Assembly: GCA_944472155.2 (NCBI GenBank)
Contig: OX235272.1
Location: 92,634,020 to 92,698,019, forward strand
DNA length: 64,000 bases
From: Trichobilharzia szidati
Taxonomy: Eukaryota > Platyhelminthes > Trematoda > Strigeidida > Schistosomatidae
Direction: 5' to 3'
Part shown: positions 10,371 to 22,239 of the stretch, piece after piece
Numbering within the stretch: the stretch's first letter is position 1
Layout of the letters: each line of letters opens with the position of its first letter
Made by a program: the position numbers and the translations under genes
Notes under the pieces: generated by a model
What the model was told of the DNA's origin: nothing
Database searches by the model: none
The model's input: only the letters and a program-made list of their open reading frames with translations

Positions 10371-12010
10371 GTTTTTGATGTAGTTGTGTTCTCTGAGTTG
10401 GATGGCTGGTTTATTTGTGAAGCTTTCATTGCCCAACTAGGCAACATCTTCAGCGCATAGTTCAATTTGATGAAGTGAGCTTCTCAATTTCACCACGAGT
10501 TTATTAGTCATCTCTCCTGGTAACATACCTTGAAAGTGATTGGTTGTTTTTGTGTGTTTTCACACCCTCTAGGCTACTTGTATTGGTATTGATGCTAATT
10601 TTTTCCTTGACCTGAAGTTTGACTCTTTGTGTGTGAAATTTCCTTTTTTCGATCGGTAAATTTTGTCCATGTCGATGTGTCTATTGAGTGAGGATTCACT
10701 GGAATGCCAAGCTTCTAAAAATTCTCTAGCATTCTCGGTGTTTTCCCAGTCGAATTGATGTCCGTGGTTATCTGTATGCAGCGATATGAGGGAGTAGATG
10801 CCGTGTCTTTTGATGGCTAGTTTGTGATCATGGATACGAAGACGAAGGGGACGTCCACTTTGGTCAATGTAGTGTTTTTCGCAGTTGTTACAATTTATTT
10901 TGTAGATTATGTTGGCTTTATCTTCTTTTGCTGTTGAGTATTTTGGCTGACGTAGAGCTGAGTGCAGTGACTTTGTTGGTTTTTGAGACATCAATTCCTA
11001 AAGGTTTGAAGAGTCTTGCAGTGATTTCTGAGATGTTCTTTATATATGTTAGGGTGATTTTCTTTGTGCTTTCCTTGGAGGCCTTTGATTTGGTGGGTTG
11101 GCTGGAAGGTAGATATCTTATGATGAAATTCCGTGAATATCCATTCTTTTGGAAGACGCCCATAAGATATCTTTCTTCAATTTTCCTTAAGGTGGGAGTG
11201 CTGCAATGAGTCTCCTAGTCCTCTTGAATAGTATTTGTATACAATTCCTTCTGTGTATTACTGGAATGTTGCTGTTGTAATTAGCTATTTGGTCCGTGTG
11301 TTAGGTGTTACTGTCTCCCGACTGGAACTTAGTTTATTCTAGTACCCTAGAGGAAGATAACGTAAATTTTGCGTAACCTTTTAGTCCACTCACTAGACGA
11401 CTGCCTAAAACCGATCGTATTTCATTTATAAAGATTAACCCATACTGACGAACTTACGAACTTAGTTGAGTAAGTCAGGATGTAAAAATGTTGAGCCCGA
11501 CCCTTTCTGTAACCTCCTCACTCTGAGAGTGGAAAGTCAACACAGCTAGCTGGTTTGCTATCCATCCGATTGATGAAACACCTTACTACTGTTACACCCC
11601 TACGCACTAGCATTTTACGATTTCGTCATCACACTCCCAATCGCTTTTAGTTTGGCGTGTTATCCAAGTGATATTTCTGACATGATATAAGACCTGCTGA
11701 AACCTTCATTTCGGTCAACATGACTCATTAAGTCATTGCAACATTCAAGGTAACAACAATGAAGAAGCTGTGGCTTACACAGCGAAACTTTCAGAAAAAT
11801 CTTGTTTTGTTTTTCTTAACACGCTGGTATTAGTTTAAACAATTTATAATGAATCAATCTGACTCGGTGCTCAATTTATTCCAGGAAGTTCGTAACACCT
11901 ACGGCCTGGAAACCTATAATCCTATTTTAGTTTGTAGATGCCCACCACAGAGTCACACTTTAAGGGAAAATATTCTACAGTGATCTTTTTTTGCCTCTCA
12001 GATGTTGATA
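10370..12010 (-). mobile_element. Penelope-like element fragment (right arm)
   Basis: Minus-strand counterpart of 1040-2432, extending further at its 3' end: the endonuclease frame (10569-10994) reaches a natural stop, followed by a 3' region with GATGTTGCCTAGTTGGGC (about 10436-10453 on the other strand). The 5' frame is 10918-11163 and the leader runs to about 12010. Confidence 0.75.
10569..10994 (-). pseudogene. PLE GIY-YIG endonuclease domain
   Basis: PLEs encode an RT linked to a C-terminal GIY-YIG endonuclease that nicks target DNA. This frame has the Cys pair and endonuclease start (NIIYKINCNNCEKHYID), the SGRPLRLRIHDHK segment and a long C-terminal part (EFLEAWHSSESSLNRHID) ending in a natural stop. 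The expected Tyr of GIY is present as HYI. The RT is absent, and the upstream linker frame (10918-11163) is out of register by one frame change. Same break as in the left arm. Confidence 0.7.
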
Positions 12011-13035
12011 TTTAGTGAAATCAATCATTTTATTACAGCTGTTCCTTAAAAGTTAATGTGTCTGTCTGCCTGTCTGGATTCAACATAGAACTTGGCACCG
12101 AAGTGCAGCAGTTCGAGTTGCCACGTTCCAAAGAGCACACAAAGGTAGACAAGAAGATGAGTGAAGAGAATCAATAGAGTTTTGACAAGTATAAGAGTGA
12201 AACAGAATGAGTAATGGTAGGAAGGAATATGAAAGATTACAGAGACTGAATACATCTGCGTAAGCCATTGACAACGATTTTGAGCCATGTCACCTATTGT
12301 CTCCAGCCATTGATTCTTAGAGTCCCGAGGGCGGGCCCCAACCCGGAAGTCTGCATCTCCCTACCTGACTCAGTTTAACTGTCAAGGATTTCATGGATTG
12401 ATGCCATGTTTTTGTTTGGCCACCTATATCAGCTAGTAATACCCGTCCGTCGGGGGAGACGATGGTTAGGCATGCGCAGCACGTGACCTAGCCATCTCAA
12501 TCTATGTAACTTCATAGCCTCATCGATTGATTTTCCCTCTTTGCCCAACACTCTACGCCTGACGTCAACATTACTTACCTTATTATACCACCTAACGTGA
12601 GAAAGAGATCGTAGACATCTGTGATCAAAAACAGTCAACCTTTTCATGTCTTCAACTCGTATTGGCCATGTTTCAGAGCCATAGAGAAGGACGGAGCGAA
12701 CTGCTGAGCAGTACACACGTCCCTTGGTTGACAGCCGGATGTCACGCCTACGCCAGAGACGGTGTAAGTTAGCGAAAGCAGCCCGAGCTTTCTGGATCCG
12801 TGCTGTGATTCCGTTGGTGCTGATACAACTTCCCAAATAGGTGAAGTGGTCAACATGTTCTATCACTTCACTCCCTATCACTAAGCTAGGAGTTGACGTA
12901 GTCCAGTCCTGTAGCAGCATCTTACATTTTACAGGGCCGAATCGCATGCCAAACATACGAAGATTGCTGCTCAAGGTGTTCAGAAGACTCTGCATTTTGT
13001 CAGCATCCTCCCCTAACAGGACTATGTCGTCTGCA
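10617..13035 (-). repeat. Right arm of the 2.4-kb inverted repeat
   Basis: Reverse-complement partner of 1-2432. Both the RTE and the PLE parts are included and the two arms share the same internal frame break, so a composite unit was copied as one piece rather than inserted twice. Confidence 0.85.
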
Positions 13036-13150
13036 TATTCTAAGTCCATAAGACTATTCCCTGATAACAAGTCGATTCCTAAGTCGTTAAGTTCATTTAA
13101 GGATACTTCTATGATGAAGTTAAACAGAAATGGGGAAAGTAAAAAAAAGG
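12046..13150 (-). mobile_element. RTE-F retrotransposon, 5'-truncated (right arm)
   Basis: Minus-strand RTE copy starting in the RT palm near 13150 and running through the C-terminal block and 3' tail to about 12046. The abrupt 5' end in mid-gene is typical of incomplete target-primed reverse transcription. 13035-13150 extends beyond the left-arm copy only because the left arm is cut by the window edge. Confidence 0.8.
12429..13070 (-). pseudogene. RTE reverse transcriptase, palm to C-terminus
   Basis: 213 codons open in one frame. Near the start is the RT catalytic box LEYADDIVLLGEDADKMQSL, with the two Asp residues that bind metal intact. Then FTYLGSCIS, LLYGSETWPIRVEDMKR and the terminal RWLGHVLRMPNHRLPRR. 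The fingers and the N-terminal endonuclease are missing (5' truncation), so this is a dead copy with a well preserved frame, suggesting recent insertion. Confidence 0.8.
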
Positions 13151-13599
13151 TTAATGAGTAATGGTATTAATATCGTAAAAAGGTATAAGGCAAGATCTCA
13201 AACGCACGCATAATTAACATATGTTAAGTAGTCTTCTCAAATTGATTATACAACATATAGCTACATTTTTCAAAGCTAATTATTGTTGATCTTCTCAATA
13301 TTTTATTGATATGTTTAAGGCAGACAAGTGTTGATTACTCCTGGAGCGCTAATCTCCGAATCAATAATACCAACAATAATAATAATAGTATTGTTGTTTT
13401 TATTACTATAATTATTAGAGTTTTTAAGTAGCAGGCTGAATTGATTACGTATATATTTCGCAAAATCGATTTATTATTCTGTTTTGTAGGATTTTCTTTT
13501 GCATCGGTTCGGCTTACATATTTATATCAACAAATATCACAATCGATTATTCTACGCATTTTTGTCACCTTTATATTTTTGTTATTATGACTAGTTACT

Positions 13600-14100
13600 A
13601 CTGCCTTTGGTTCCGAATTGAACATAGGTCTTCAGCAGCACATCTCCAAACAACCCTGTTGTCTGTAGTCCTTTTTAACTGTGTCCACGATTCCCCATAA
13701 GCTTCCATTTCACCACCGTTGGATCCACATACCCAATTCATCGATTTCTATTTGAATTCTACTTGAGGGACTGTCTGGTACGCAGTATCACTCAACGGTC
13801 TTCTTAGTATGTGTCCAATCCACCTCAGCTTCTCTCTGCATATTTGTTGAACGATATCTTCTCCTTAGTTGTTTCATCGTACTGCAGAGTTCCCTGTTTC
13901 TAGGCTTATCTGACTATCTGATCTTCAGTATGCAGTTAGCTGTTGATAAAAGTTTACAGTAGCCTGTGGGAGATTCTCTTTGTGTGACGCGTACTCAAAG
14001 TCTCTGAACCATATAGAACCACTTGACTTGACTTTAGTGTTCAAGATCCGAATCCTGTGTATATTTTTTTCTGGGCCGTACTTTCTATATAACTTATAAG
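13600..14100 (-). mobile_element. Old RTE remnant
   Basis: Minus-strand, strongly diverged RTE C-terminal region (GTCCAATCCACCTC at about 13807, reverse of the WIGHTL-type block). Also present in the duplicate at 55690-56190. No open frame. Confidence 0.55.
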
Positions 14101-14511
14101 TGCAAACATTTGATTTCCAACCGAGGTTTCGTCAACTGAGATGCCTCATTTTCTCTCACCACTCCCCTCCCCCACTTGACACTACCCCAATACTTTTGAT
14201 CTATTAAATCTGAACGAAGAACATTCTTTTCAATAATTTCTCTTCAGGTTCTTACAATTATAAAACATAATATTTGTTATCGTGTTACACTAATGACCAG
14301 TAATATGACGGATACATTTTCACATAGAATAACAGATTAGTTACAGGATGTGACGAACGTGATAGGTTGAATTCAATTACAAAATATTGTGAAATAGGAG
14401 ACAATGGTGATGATTAGTCATAATAGATTCGTAGAATGGGTGGGCAGTAAAAATTGACCAATCAGTTCAAGGTTATGAAAGATGTCAGGTGATTGGATAG
14501 TACAAAGTAGT

Positions 14512-14622
14512 GGGTGAGTACTGCCGATGATTCCCAAACTAGGATGAAACGGCTGTCCAGTACTCCCTGTTGGTTTTCAATGGTTCTCTAACTGATATCA
14601 ATCCATGGTCAAAATCATAAAA
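14512..14622 (+). mobile_element. 5'-truncated SINE-B, insertion specific to copy 1
   Basis: Flanked by ACAAAGTAGT (14502-14511) and ACAGAGTAGT (14623-14632), a 10-bp target duplication with one change. The duplicate at about 56630 has the empty site. The copy begins just before the hammerhead helix I strand, lacking the tRNA-like head. Confidence 0.85.
14518..14563 (+). ncRNA. Hammerhead-ribozyme-like core in SINE-B
   Basis: Helix I GTACTG (14518-14523) pairs with CAGTAC (14558-14563), six perfect pairs. The box is CCGATGA (one substitution from CTGATGA), then a TTCC/GGAT helix II, GAAA at 14546-14549, ACGGCTGT as helix III, and triplet GTC ending at 14557. Confidence 0.55.
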
Positions 14623-14922
14623 ACAGAGTAGTATGCATTAGAGAGGAGATAGTAAGACAGCAATGAGAAGTTCATCATGAAATAACCAATATGCGAAATG
14701 AAATGAAACAGGTGGAGGCATTTATTCAGAAAAGAGATAATATCACTAATAATAAGTCCGGATAGTATAAATGGCAAATTCCGTAGTAATGAAAGAATGC
14801 TAAAGAAACTGAACAAAAATGACTGTGAAAAGAATATTCTTCGTTTAGATTGACTTTTAATAAAAAAACAGTGTAAAATATCCCTCTCTATTTTTGAATA
14901 ATATTTAAAGTGCATATATTTG

Positions 14923-15435
14923 TGTAACGGCAGAAAATAAAATACTTGGTGACAGAATTTTATTAAGGAAAAATTACATCCTATTTATACATTCTAAGCC
15001 ATACTAAAGTGTGGCTAGATCAGTGAAGAATAAATTGTTCTGATTGGTCGGCTGATTCTCCCAAGTTTAAACAAGTTGTCCAATGAGGCTATTTCTTGTC
15101 AACCAATGTAAACTAAATCCAGATTTGAGGAATAGACACACTTCTACCTATGCAACCAATTTGTGCCGTGTGCTCTCCTGATAAGATTTATCAGTAGTAT
15201 ATTAATAAAGAGACGTTCGTGGACATAAAAACATCAGATAGCGAAGAGATAGATTTAATGTGAGAGAAAGCAAATGATACAGCGTTGCTCAGATACACGG
15301 GAGATCCCGTGAAAGGAACACAAAGAAACAAAATATAAAGGCCAGAAGTATCATGATTGGTGTGTTGAAGCTAAGATGTACATAATTTAGCTGTATAGAT
15401 ATACCAAATTCCGTCTCTCGTCTTCTGTCATTACA
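14923..15435. repeat. LTR-like element with TGTAAC terminal inverted repeats
   Basis: Begins TGTAACGGCAGAA and ends TTCTGTCATTACA, an imperfect terminal inverted repeat that is better kept in the second copy (56925-57445). No coding capacity. Internal AATAAA-type and TTTATTAAGG segments are shared with the repeats at 6215, 38315 and 45828. Solo LTR or MITE. Confidence 0.5.
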
Positions 15436-15534
15436 AAATTTAAAAGTTCATGTTCAATATTGAAAATTCTTCTAAAAGCTTTTTGCTTGAAATTTGATTT
15501 TTTTTTCTTTATTTTTATTATTATTACTTTATAG

Positions 15535-15663
15535 GATGAACCGCCTAATAAATCTCTACGTTTATTAGATAATGGTCAGTCTCATAGTGTTTCAACAGTT
15601 CAACACTCTGAAGATCCAGATATTGATGCAGCAATCAGAAGTATTTTATCAACTAGTGACTGA
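15535..15663 (+). CDS. Gene 1, last exon
   Basis: Acceptor TTATAG (15529-15534), then 42 codons and TGA (15661-15663). It enters in phase 0, matching the donor after 8916. The peptide (DEPPNKSLRLLDNG through DPDIDAAIRSILSTSD) is hydrophilic with a short helical end, DIDAAIRSILS, that looks like a conserved C-terminal motif. A second copy of the exon at 57635-57763 encodes the identical peptide, differing only at synonymous positions, which supports coding function. The family is not recognised. The 3' untranslated region probably runs into 15664-16740. Confidence 0.8.
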   Translation, partial: DEPPNKSLRLLDNGQSHSVSTVQHSEDPDIDAAIRSILSTSD

Positions 15664-16002
15664 TAATCGTCATCATCACCTTATGATAATAATATTAATG
15701 ATAATAACAATCCTCAGAATACTTTCTTTTCCTTGTACATTTTGTTAATATTTTGATTTGAGTTCATTGAAATTGTTCAACTAATATTTTATGACTTTTA
15801 ATTCTAACATCTAAACAATCTTTCAACTTTTTGTACATTATTGTATCTTACTTATCTTCTAAGCCTCTAAGTTTATGGATTTCATTTCTCAAAAGGTTAA
15901 CTCTGTTTTAAAACAGGTTTCTGTGAAACTGTTTCTTCTCTTATCATCATGAGTATATATGTATCTTTCCGATATATGGTTAACTTTCCCAGTATTTGAT
16001 TC

Positions 16003-16043
<41 letters not shown>

Positions 16044-16970
16044 ACATGATATTATTTTTTAGAGTGCCTTTCTCTTCTGGTTCAATTGTCTATGTTGTTT
16101 TGTTTTGTTTCGTCTGCCCTCTCTTCGCCTGTTTCTATAATCTTTTGTTGAGCATATATATATATATATATATAACACTACAAGTAAACATATCGTTCAC
16201 AGTTTGCTGACACAGTGATAAAGCGAAAGAAGAAGCCGCGCCGCGCAAACCACGTGTTAGGCATCTTTCTTCTCATGTTACACAATCACACTTATTATTA
16301 TTATTATTGTTGTTGTTATTACTATTATTATTATTACTCTAAAACTCCTGTATAAAATAACACAATCATTTAATCCCACAATCCATTGCTAAAGCCAATC
16401 AGTCAGTCAGCCAGCCAACAAGCTAACTGTAATATGCTTCAATTGTGTTATTGTACAGTATTGAATTATTTTTTACGTAAATGCGCGTTCATGTTTGTGT
16501 GTTTGTGAGTCTGATGTGCATATCTCCTTTTCCTTGTTTTGTGTTCCTGTACATGTGTACTTACTTGTGTGTATGTGCGTGTGGGTGTATGTATGTGCGC
16601 GCACACTACATTGTTTTCCCTTTTTGTTTCCTTTCTCTCTCTTATTCTTCTTATCATCAACAAGTTTAAAATCTTGACTGTTGAAAAGGAAAACACTGCT
16701 TTTCTTTCTCTTTTTTCTTATCCATTTTGCTAGTTTGAAGATATATATATATACATTAATATTAATAATATATAAAATTAATCTATGAATAATTGAGAAA
16801 GTCTGTTCTCATCTGTTTGCTTGAAAAACTAAATATGATGACATAACATGCATTGCATTTTATATAATAGTAGGTGTAAAGATGCAGTGATGATGATTCT
16901 CGTAAAAGACATTGGAATTGTGACAATTCAACGATACTTAATTAGTTTAGCGATTTGATTGGCTTCAGAT
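15664..16970 (+). other. Gene 1 3' untranslated or flanking sequence with AT microsatellites
   Basis: AT-rich sequence shared with the second copy. It holds (AT)n runs at about 16008-16039 and 16154-16173, a (TTA)n run near 16292-16335 and a GT-rich patch at 16484-16604. Short open frames at 16466-16733 come from these simple repeats and are not genes. Confidence 0.6.
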
Positions 16971-16974
16971 TTGT

Positions 16975-17165
16975 GTCAAGGATTGATGCCAACTGGAGAA
17001 CCATTCAAAATTAGCAGGAAATACTGGACAGCAGCTTTTTCCTAGTTTTGGGACCCCAATAGGGTCATGGGCGCTTTACTACTGATGAGTCCTGAAATAG
17101 TACGAAACACTTGTCCATTACTCCTTGATAGTTTTCAACGGTTCTCTAATTGATATCAATCCGTG
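16975..17165. mobile_element. Old SINE-B inverted pair
   Basis: A minus-strand tail (about 16975-17060) is followed by a plus-strand copy. The plus copy keeps the box CTGATGA (17082-17088), GAAA and CCATTACTCC, but helix II is broken. Present also at 59070-59270. 17166-17990 shows nothing I recognise. Confidence 0.55.
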
Positions 17166-17989
17166 ATTAAACGATATATCTAACTTGAATTGGTTTACTG
17201 GGTTCTTTATCCATAGATGTGCATTTCTATACATGCCGTTGGCAATGAGCCACACCTATTGTATGAGGGCTAGCGATAATACTTGGCTTCCCAAGCGTTG
17301 GTAAGTTAGGGTTCAAACCTTCTGATCCACTCTTTAAATGTTCTGTGAGTGTGGATATCAGAATATACTATTAATTTGCATTACTACTAAGTTAATTAAT
17401 CAGTAGTAACATTTTATTGTGTTTAAAAAACGTCCCTTGCATCGTGATTGCTTGTAATCGACAGTATTACTTTGAAATCCATGGATGATAGTCACGCGTA
17501 TATTGAAACCTATTTTTACATCGACATTAGATAGCTAGCTGTCTTTTTCAAACTCTGCATCGCTTTGAAGAATAATGTCAGACTAGTCCATGATATAAGT
17601 GTGGAAGCGCACTACTAAAAGCCAACACTGCTTCATATACATGGCAACCTAATTCCTATCTTCTCAGTTGAACATAACTATAATTTCCGTTGTCAGGGTT
17701 TTTGTACTGTAAGCACTTCATGCTAAAGTACTGTTGCTATCATCAGTGTTATTGATTGAATGCTTAAACAAAGCAAGAAAAACAAATTGATGTGCCTTTT
17801 AGTTATTTCTCTGATTCCTATCAATCGCTTACAACTTAAACACAGTAGCAAAATATGTCTGCCATGTTGACAAGTTATTCATAAGAAATATAGGTATGTA
17901 ACATAAGTCGCAAGTAATAAAAGTGGTCAATTTAATAAGTAATAAGAGGACTGACTATTTATAGCGTGGCTAAACGAATGAATACTTGT

Positions 17990-18170
17990 CAACCGTGAAG
18001 AGGATCTGCGCTAGATTCCCAGCCAACGCACCCCTAAACTTCGACCAGCTGACAGTAAGCCTGGGAAAGTAGGGCGTGGGGCTAGTAACCTCACCCCGTA
18101 GGAAAGACAACGTCATCACTTCTGAAATTTCGAAGATTCAGGTCGTATGTTTCACTTGGAAAGTAAAGAG
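17990..18170 (+). mobile_element. Old SINE-D (tRNA-Gly-like) remnant
   Basis: Body sequence of the tRNA-Gly-like SINE (CTGACAGTAAGCCTGGGAAA, GCTAGTAACCTCACCCCGTA). Shared with copy 2 at 60030-60245, so it predates the duplication. 18170-18560 shows nothing further. Confidence 0.5.
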
Positions 18171-18559
18171 TGGAAAAAATAATAAGTTACGAATGGTGCA
18201 TGGACTAAATATTTCCATGAATGAATGAATATTCTTGAGAAAAAGGGAACAAATTTCAAAGTCTAGATAGAAACAAAGTTCAGGTCATGAAAAGGATGTT
18301 AATACAACACGTCACTTATCCACGTAGTCGTAATACTTGTTGAGTTAAACTTTGCTTCTGTGAAACTACTGAAGTCTGTTTCCCGATTTGTTTTCAAAAA
18401 TATTCGTTCGACTATCCTATAAATCGTCAGTCCTTGTAGTACTTATTAATTTAACTAATTGCATCATTTGTGACTTATGTTACTTACTTATAGTTTCTAT
18501 CAAATAAACTGTCAGCATGATAAAAAAACATGTTCAGATGTATTTTTTGTAATTTACAT

Positions 18560-18860
18560 ATTTTAGTACTGCTTAGGTTGTAAGTAGTTGAATAGAATCT
18601 GACTCAGTTCCATAACTGAATTGCAGCAGTGTAGGTTGCCACACTCTCCATGTAGGACCCAGAGATATGTGGAAGAAAGAATGGTAACATGGGAAAAAAT
18701 GACAGTTTGGCGGATGTGGGAGTTCACAAAGAGTGAATGAATCTGTTCCATTGAGAACGATTTTGAGCCTTATCAGTAACAATCTCCAGTCATTGGTCTT
18801 TAGCATTCCTTACGTGACTGGCTTAAACCAACTGTCGATGACTACATGAACTGTTGCCGG
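18560..18860 (-). mobile_element. RTE-F 3' tail fragment
   Basis: Reverse complement of the region 738-1010 type tail (GCTCAAAATCGTTCTCAAT versus the left-arm GCTCAAAATCGTTGTCAAT). Shared with copy 2 at 60975-61330. Confidence 0.6.
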
Positions 18861-18924
18861 GATTGATTTGAACAGAATCAGCGAAACAATAAACAGGAGG
18901 TCATATCATCCTGAGATATCCTCG

Positions 18925-19330
18925 CCAAAATGAATATATATATATATATATATTCGTTTACCTTCCCAGTGGGATATAGGGCTTCGATCCAGAGGTTTGA
19001 ATTTTCTGTAGCAGTGGTGATTATTTTTACAGGATGGGGCTGCTAGCCTCATATCCAACTTTCCCTCTTTTCCAGTCTTATTACTGGCCTAGAGAGGTAA
19101 AGGAGAGCGTCTGCCGGGGATCGAACCCCGAACCACCTGCGTGGTTGGTGAGCACTCTACCGCTGTGCCACCGACATATATATATGCAGCATTAAAACTT
19201 AGCTAAATCACTCTAGGCTGAACTACCTATCCTCCTCTTCCACTTCAATAATACAGTGTGTTTCGTCGACCTCACTCGTTTATTTTCACACATTTCAAAA
19301 GGGTGAAGATAAGTAATTCAATGAAGTCTG
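18925..19330 (-). mobile_element. SINE-D insertion specific to copy 1
   Basis: The minus strand reads as a tRNA-Gly-like head (GTCGGTGGCACAGCGGTAGA near 19180, B box GGTTCGATCCCCGG near 19120) followed by the SINE body ending near the (TA)n at 18938-18953. The corresponding position in copy 2 (about 61365) lacks it. Confidence 0.75.
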
Positions 19331-19339
19331 TTGTCTCAT

Positions 19340-20140
19340 AGACTGGATGGTTGAAAGTCCTGGGTTCGGTGGGGCCGTAGTCGCATACTGACATAGAGTA
19401 CGATGAAAGGGCCGTCCAGTTCTCCCTGGTCACGTGAAGATTTGTCTCATTGGCTTAATCAGCCAATGGACAACTGGATAGTATTATCAGCTCTCATACA
19501 GTTAGCCTTGTACTTGAGAAATCTGTTTTGGGTACCTAGTTTCAAACAGATCCATTATGATTGTGACTAAGAACTGACTCCAATTAGAGGAACCACTGAA
19601 AACTAGGGAATACTGAACAGCTCTTTCGTTCCTATTCGAGGCTCTTCAGCAGTACGCGCTCATGACTCCACCTTTAGGGATTAAACCTAGGAACTTCGGG
19701 TTACAAGGGGAACTAGTAGACCATTCATCCACTGGAACCCAATTCAATAGCCCATGAATTCTAACACCTTCCAATATGCGACATAGTGCGAATACCAGCC
19801 AATGCCATCGGTGAATATCCGTCCTCATGCCCAACCTGGTGAACCCCACTTGTAACTAATTCCCACTAGAACTTCAGATACCTTTACCCTGTAGTCAGGC
19901 ATTATTGAGAATCAGATTAATTTTGAAGTTTCGGTTTGCAGAGATTTGATCCCGTTAACTGAATGGTGAATGAGGTCGTCTCGTTACCCGGAGATCTCAG
20001 ATTCAATTCCTAACGGGGAGATTATGGTTGCGTAGGGCTGAAAAGTTCCAAATAAGGATGAAACAGTTGTCCAGTTCTCTGTAGTTCTCTTTCAATTCGG
20101 GTTCGAAATTGAAATCGATCAAATCCCTGCAAATCAACAC
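19340..20140. mobile_element. Cluster of old SINE-B copies in both orientations
   Basis: Plus-strand remnant 19340-19440, minus-strand unit 19565-19890 (hammerhead box CTGAAGA retained on the minus strand near 19650), plus-strand unit 19930-20110 (CTGAAAA box near 20030). All are present in copy 2 at 61380-62180 and so are older than the duplication. Confidence 0.65.
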
Positions 20141-20322
20141 TTGAAGATCTTCGCAGAATCCCACATTCATGTATCTTCTCTGCTAATAATTTTCAGTTAT
20201 CCTTATAAATACTTATAAGTAGTTTAAATATTTTTAAAAAACAAACAATATTTAATACCTTTTCTTCATGTATTAACAATATCATCTTAGGTGCTGTAAT
20301 TTTCTTATTAATCAAGAATATT

Positions 20323-20528
20323 ATGGATACTTTGGATTCTTGGCTGGATAAACTGGAAACTGAACATACTAACAGAATAAATAATGTACTGGCGAAAAAA
20401 TCTCGCCTTGAGCATTGGTTTCACAATATATTAAATCATTCTACAATGAATAAAATTGTTTGTATTACTTCTGGTGGAACTATTGTTCCTTTAGAAAAGA
20501 ATATGGTAAGGTATATTGATAATTTTAG
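20323..20528 (+). CDS. PPCS: Phosphopantothenoylcysteine synthetase, exon 1
   Basis: PPCS joins cysteine to 4'-phosphopantothenate, the second step of coenzyme A synthesis from pantothenate, in the cytosol. Exon 1 encodes residues 1-68 and two bases of Ser69. It holds the nucleotide-binding start ITSGGTIVPLEKN (from residue 48; TSGGT at 49-53) and VRYIDNF, which with exon 2 completes the family hallmark DNFSTGARG. The first ATG in frame is used; 40-odd helical residues precede the core, as in animal PPCS. Donor GTAAGT at 20529. An AG acceptor-like site lies at 20289-20290, conserved in copy 2, so the 5' end may be trans-spliced. Confidence 0.93.
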
Positions 20529-20689
20529 GTAAGTCTGTTATGCTGAGGATAGAGCTAACAAAAAACAACCTGCTTTTACACTGTATGTTTTTTCTTCAAA
20601 AGTACTTACTCAATTTTCGAAGTAATTTTTTTTTCAAATGTCTAATTCCTCCAGTTGAAATCATTTTCTAGCCTGTATGTTGTATCCAT

Positions 20690-20890
20690 CTTGTGCGTCG
20701 GTGGATCAATGGTAGAATTCTCGCCAGCCACGCCTCATGTGGTCTGGGGATCGGACCTCCGCTGGCACACTCCTTTACCTGTCTAAGCCTGTAGAAAAAG
20801 AAAGTTGGACGTGTGAGGCTAGCGAACCCATTCCAGAAAAATAAAATCACTACTGCCTCAACTTCAAAGCTCTAGCTTGAAGACCTACCT
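20690..20890 (+). mobile_element. SINE-D copy in PPCS intron 1
   Basis: Starts with a very tRNA-Gly-like head: GCGTCGGTGGATCAATGGTA, then GAATTCTCGCC, with a decayed B box. The body ends with CTTGAAGACC. Absent from copy 2, which diverges right after exon 1. 20890-22020 shows nothing firm apart from a possible LTR-like repeat around 21745-21990. Confidence 0.7.
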
Positions 20891-22019
20891 ACATTTCACT
20901 CGAATCGTAAAGGAGTAAAATAATCTTGTAACGTGTTATTTCGCTAAAGTGTGTCTCAAGACGTTATTACCATTCAAAGTAATTAGTATGGTCAGATTAC
21001 CAGTTTGATACATTAGAGTTTTTTTTCTTATAACTGCTTCTGTTACATGGAATATGCAAGGTTTAAGAAATTATAGGACCGAACGGAGAAGTCCCTCGAA
21101 GAATTGTTTCCTCCTAATTTAGCACTCTTCAGTATGTTTCAACTATAGACTACACACAGTCAACCAGCATATATACTTAAACTTTATCTAATTGTTGTCG
21201 TTACCCGATTGATTAAGGTGTCATTGACACCAGTTATTTATTCCATTCCTAAATCAATCAGACTGTATTTATTAGTGAGTGTATCAATGAAGGATTATAC
21301 GAAACTGGTTATAATAAGTGAGTTACTTAAAATAGATATATGCGTCATTGTTTCTACAAGAAGTTCTTTAATCTGTTAACTCATCGTCAGCTACCAGGTT
21401 AGTCGATCTTCTACTTGACGAATTCCTCGCTAGGACCATTTGAAGTTCTTAATTCTCTCTTTTTCTCATTTTTACCTCAAAATGTGTCTATCAATTTACA
21501 TTTACTTGTGGAAAATTCAAGTACAGACAACAAACAGACAGTAAAGATTTTGTGAACACGCCTCTAAACATCTTCCAAAAGATTTTTAACAGGGAACATA
21601 AGATGACTGCTATAAAATGTAAGTCTCACTGAATAGCTGAAATGGAACATATGTGTTCAGCGAAAAATTATTGATGATATTTCCCTACGATATTAATAAT
21701 AATAAAGGTTAAGAGCAACTAGATGATATAACCGTCTCGTAACCTCGGTGGTTTAATAGTAGTGTAAAGAAGAAAAGACCACTGAGGCTAGAAGGCAATG
21801 TTTATTAGGACAAACGCATTGTAGGAACATAAATGTGGTATACCTTATCTGTAAGTCTTTATTTGCACATCATTTGTAAACTGGTCAGCACATTCGATAG
21901 CTTATTGGATTCTGCACAGTGTTGTAACGTTCTTCTCACAGTTCTCTTCTTCGATTGCCTTTTTCCAGTACCCCAAAACAAATTGTTACTTTTCTGAATT
22001 CGTCTACTGTTATGCTACT

Positions 22020-22205
22020 TATATCTGATTATAAGTAGCACTCGCCTCCTCTACCATGCAAGAGGTCAGTAGAAAGCTCAGAAACGAAGGGAGAGGTTGG
22101 TCGTAAGACTAGCAACGCCACTCCATAAAAGAAAGCACCGCTGCTGAATCTCTATGTCTCTTGTCTGAATCCCTGTGTTCCACTAGGAAAACAACGGAAT
22201 GAAAA
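22020..22205 (+). mobile_element. SINE-D remnant
   Basis: Decayed body (GGGAGAGGTTGGTCGTAAGA, CTAGCAACGCCACTCC) ending CTGTGTTCCACTAGGAAAAC. Confidence 0.45.
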
Positions 22206-22239
22206 GAACTGATCATGTTATTTGATGGATGATGTCTAG

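Noticed and set aside
16466..16733. Overlapping small open frames on both strands
   Set aside because: They arise from GT-rich and pyrimidine-rich simple sequence; the second copy (58565-58823) has indels that break them.
19110..19182. Functional tRNA-Gly gene on the minus strand
   Set aside because: The head is joined to the repeated SINE-D body, recurs many times with mutations, and lacks a clean acceptor stem and terminator.
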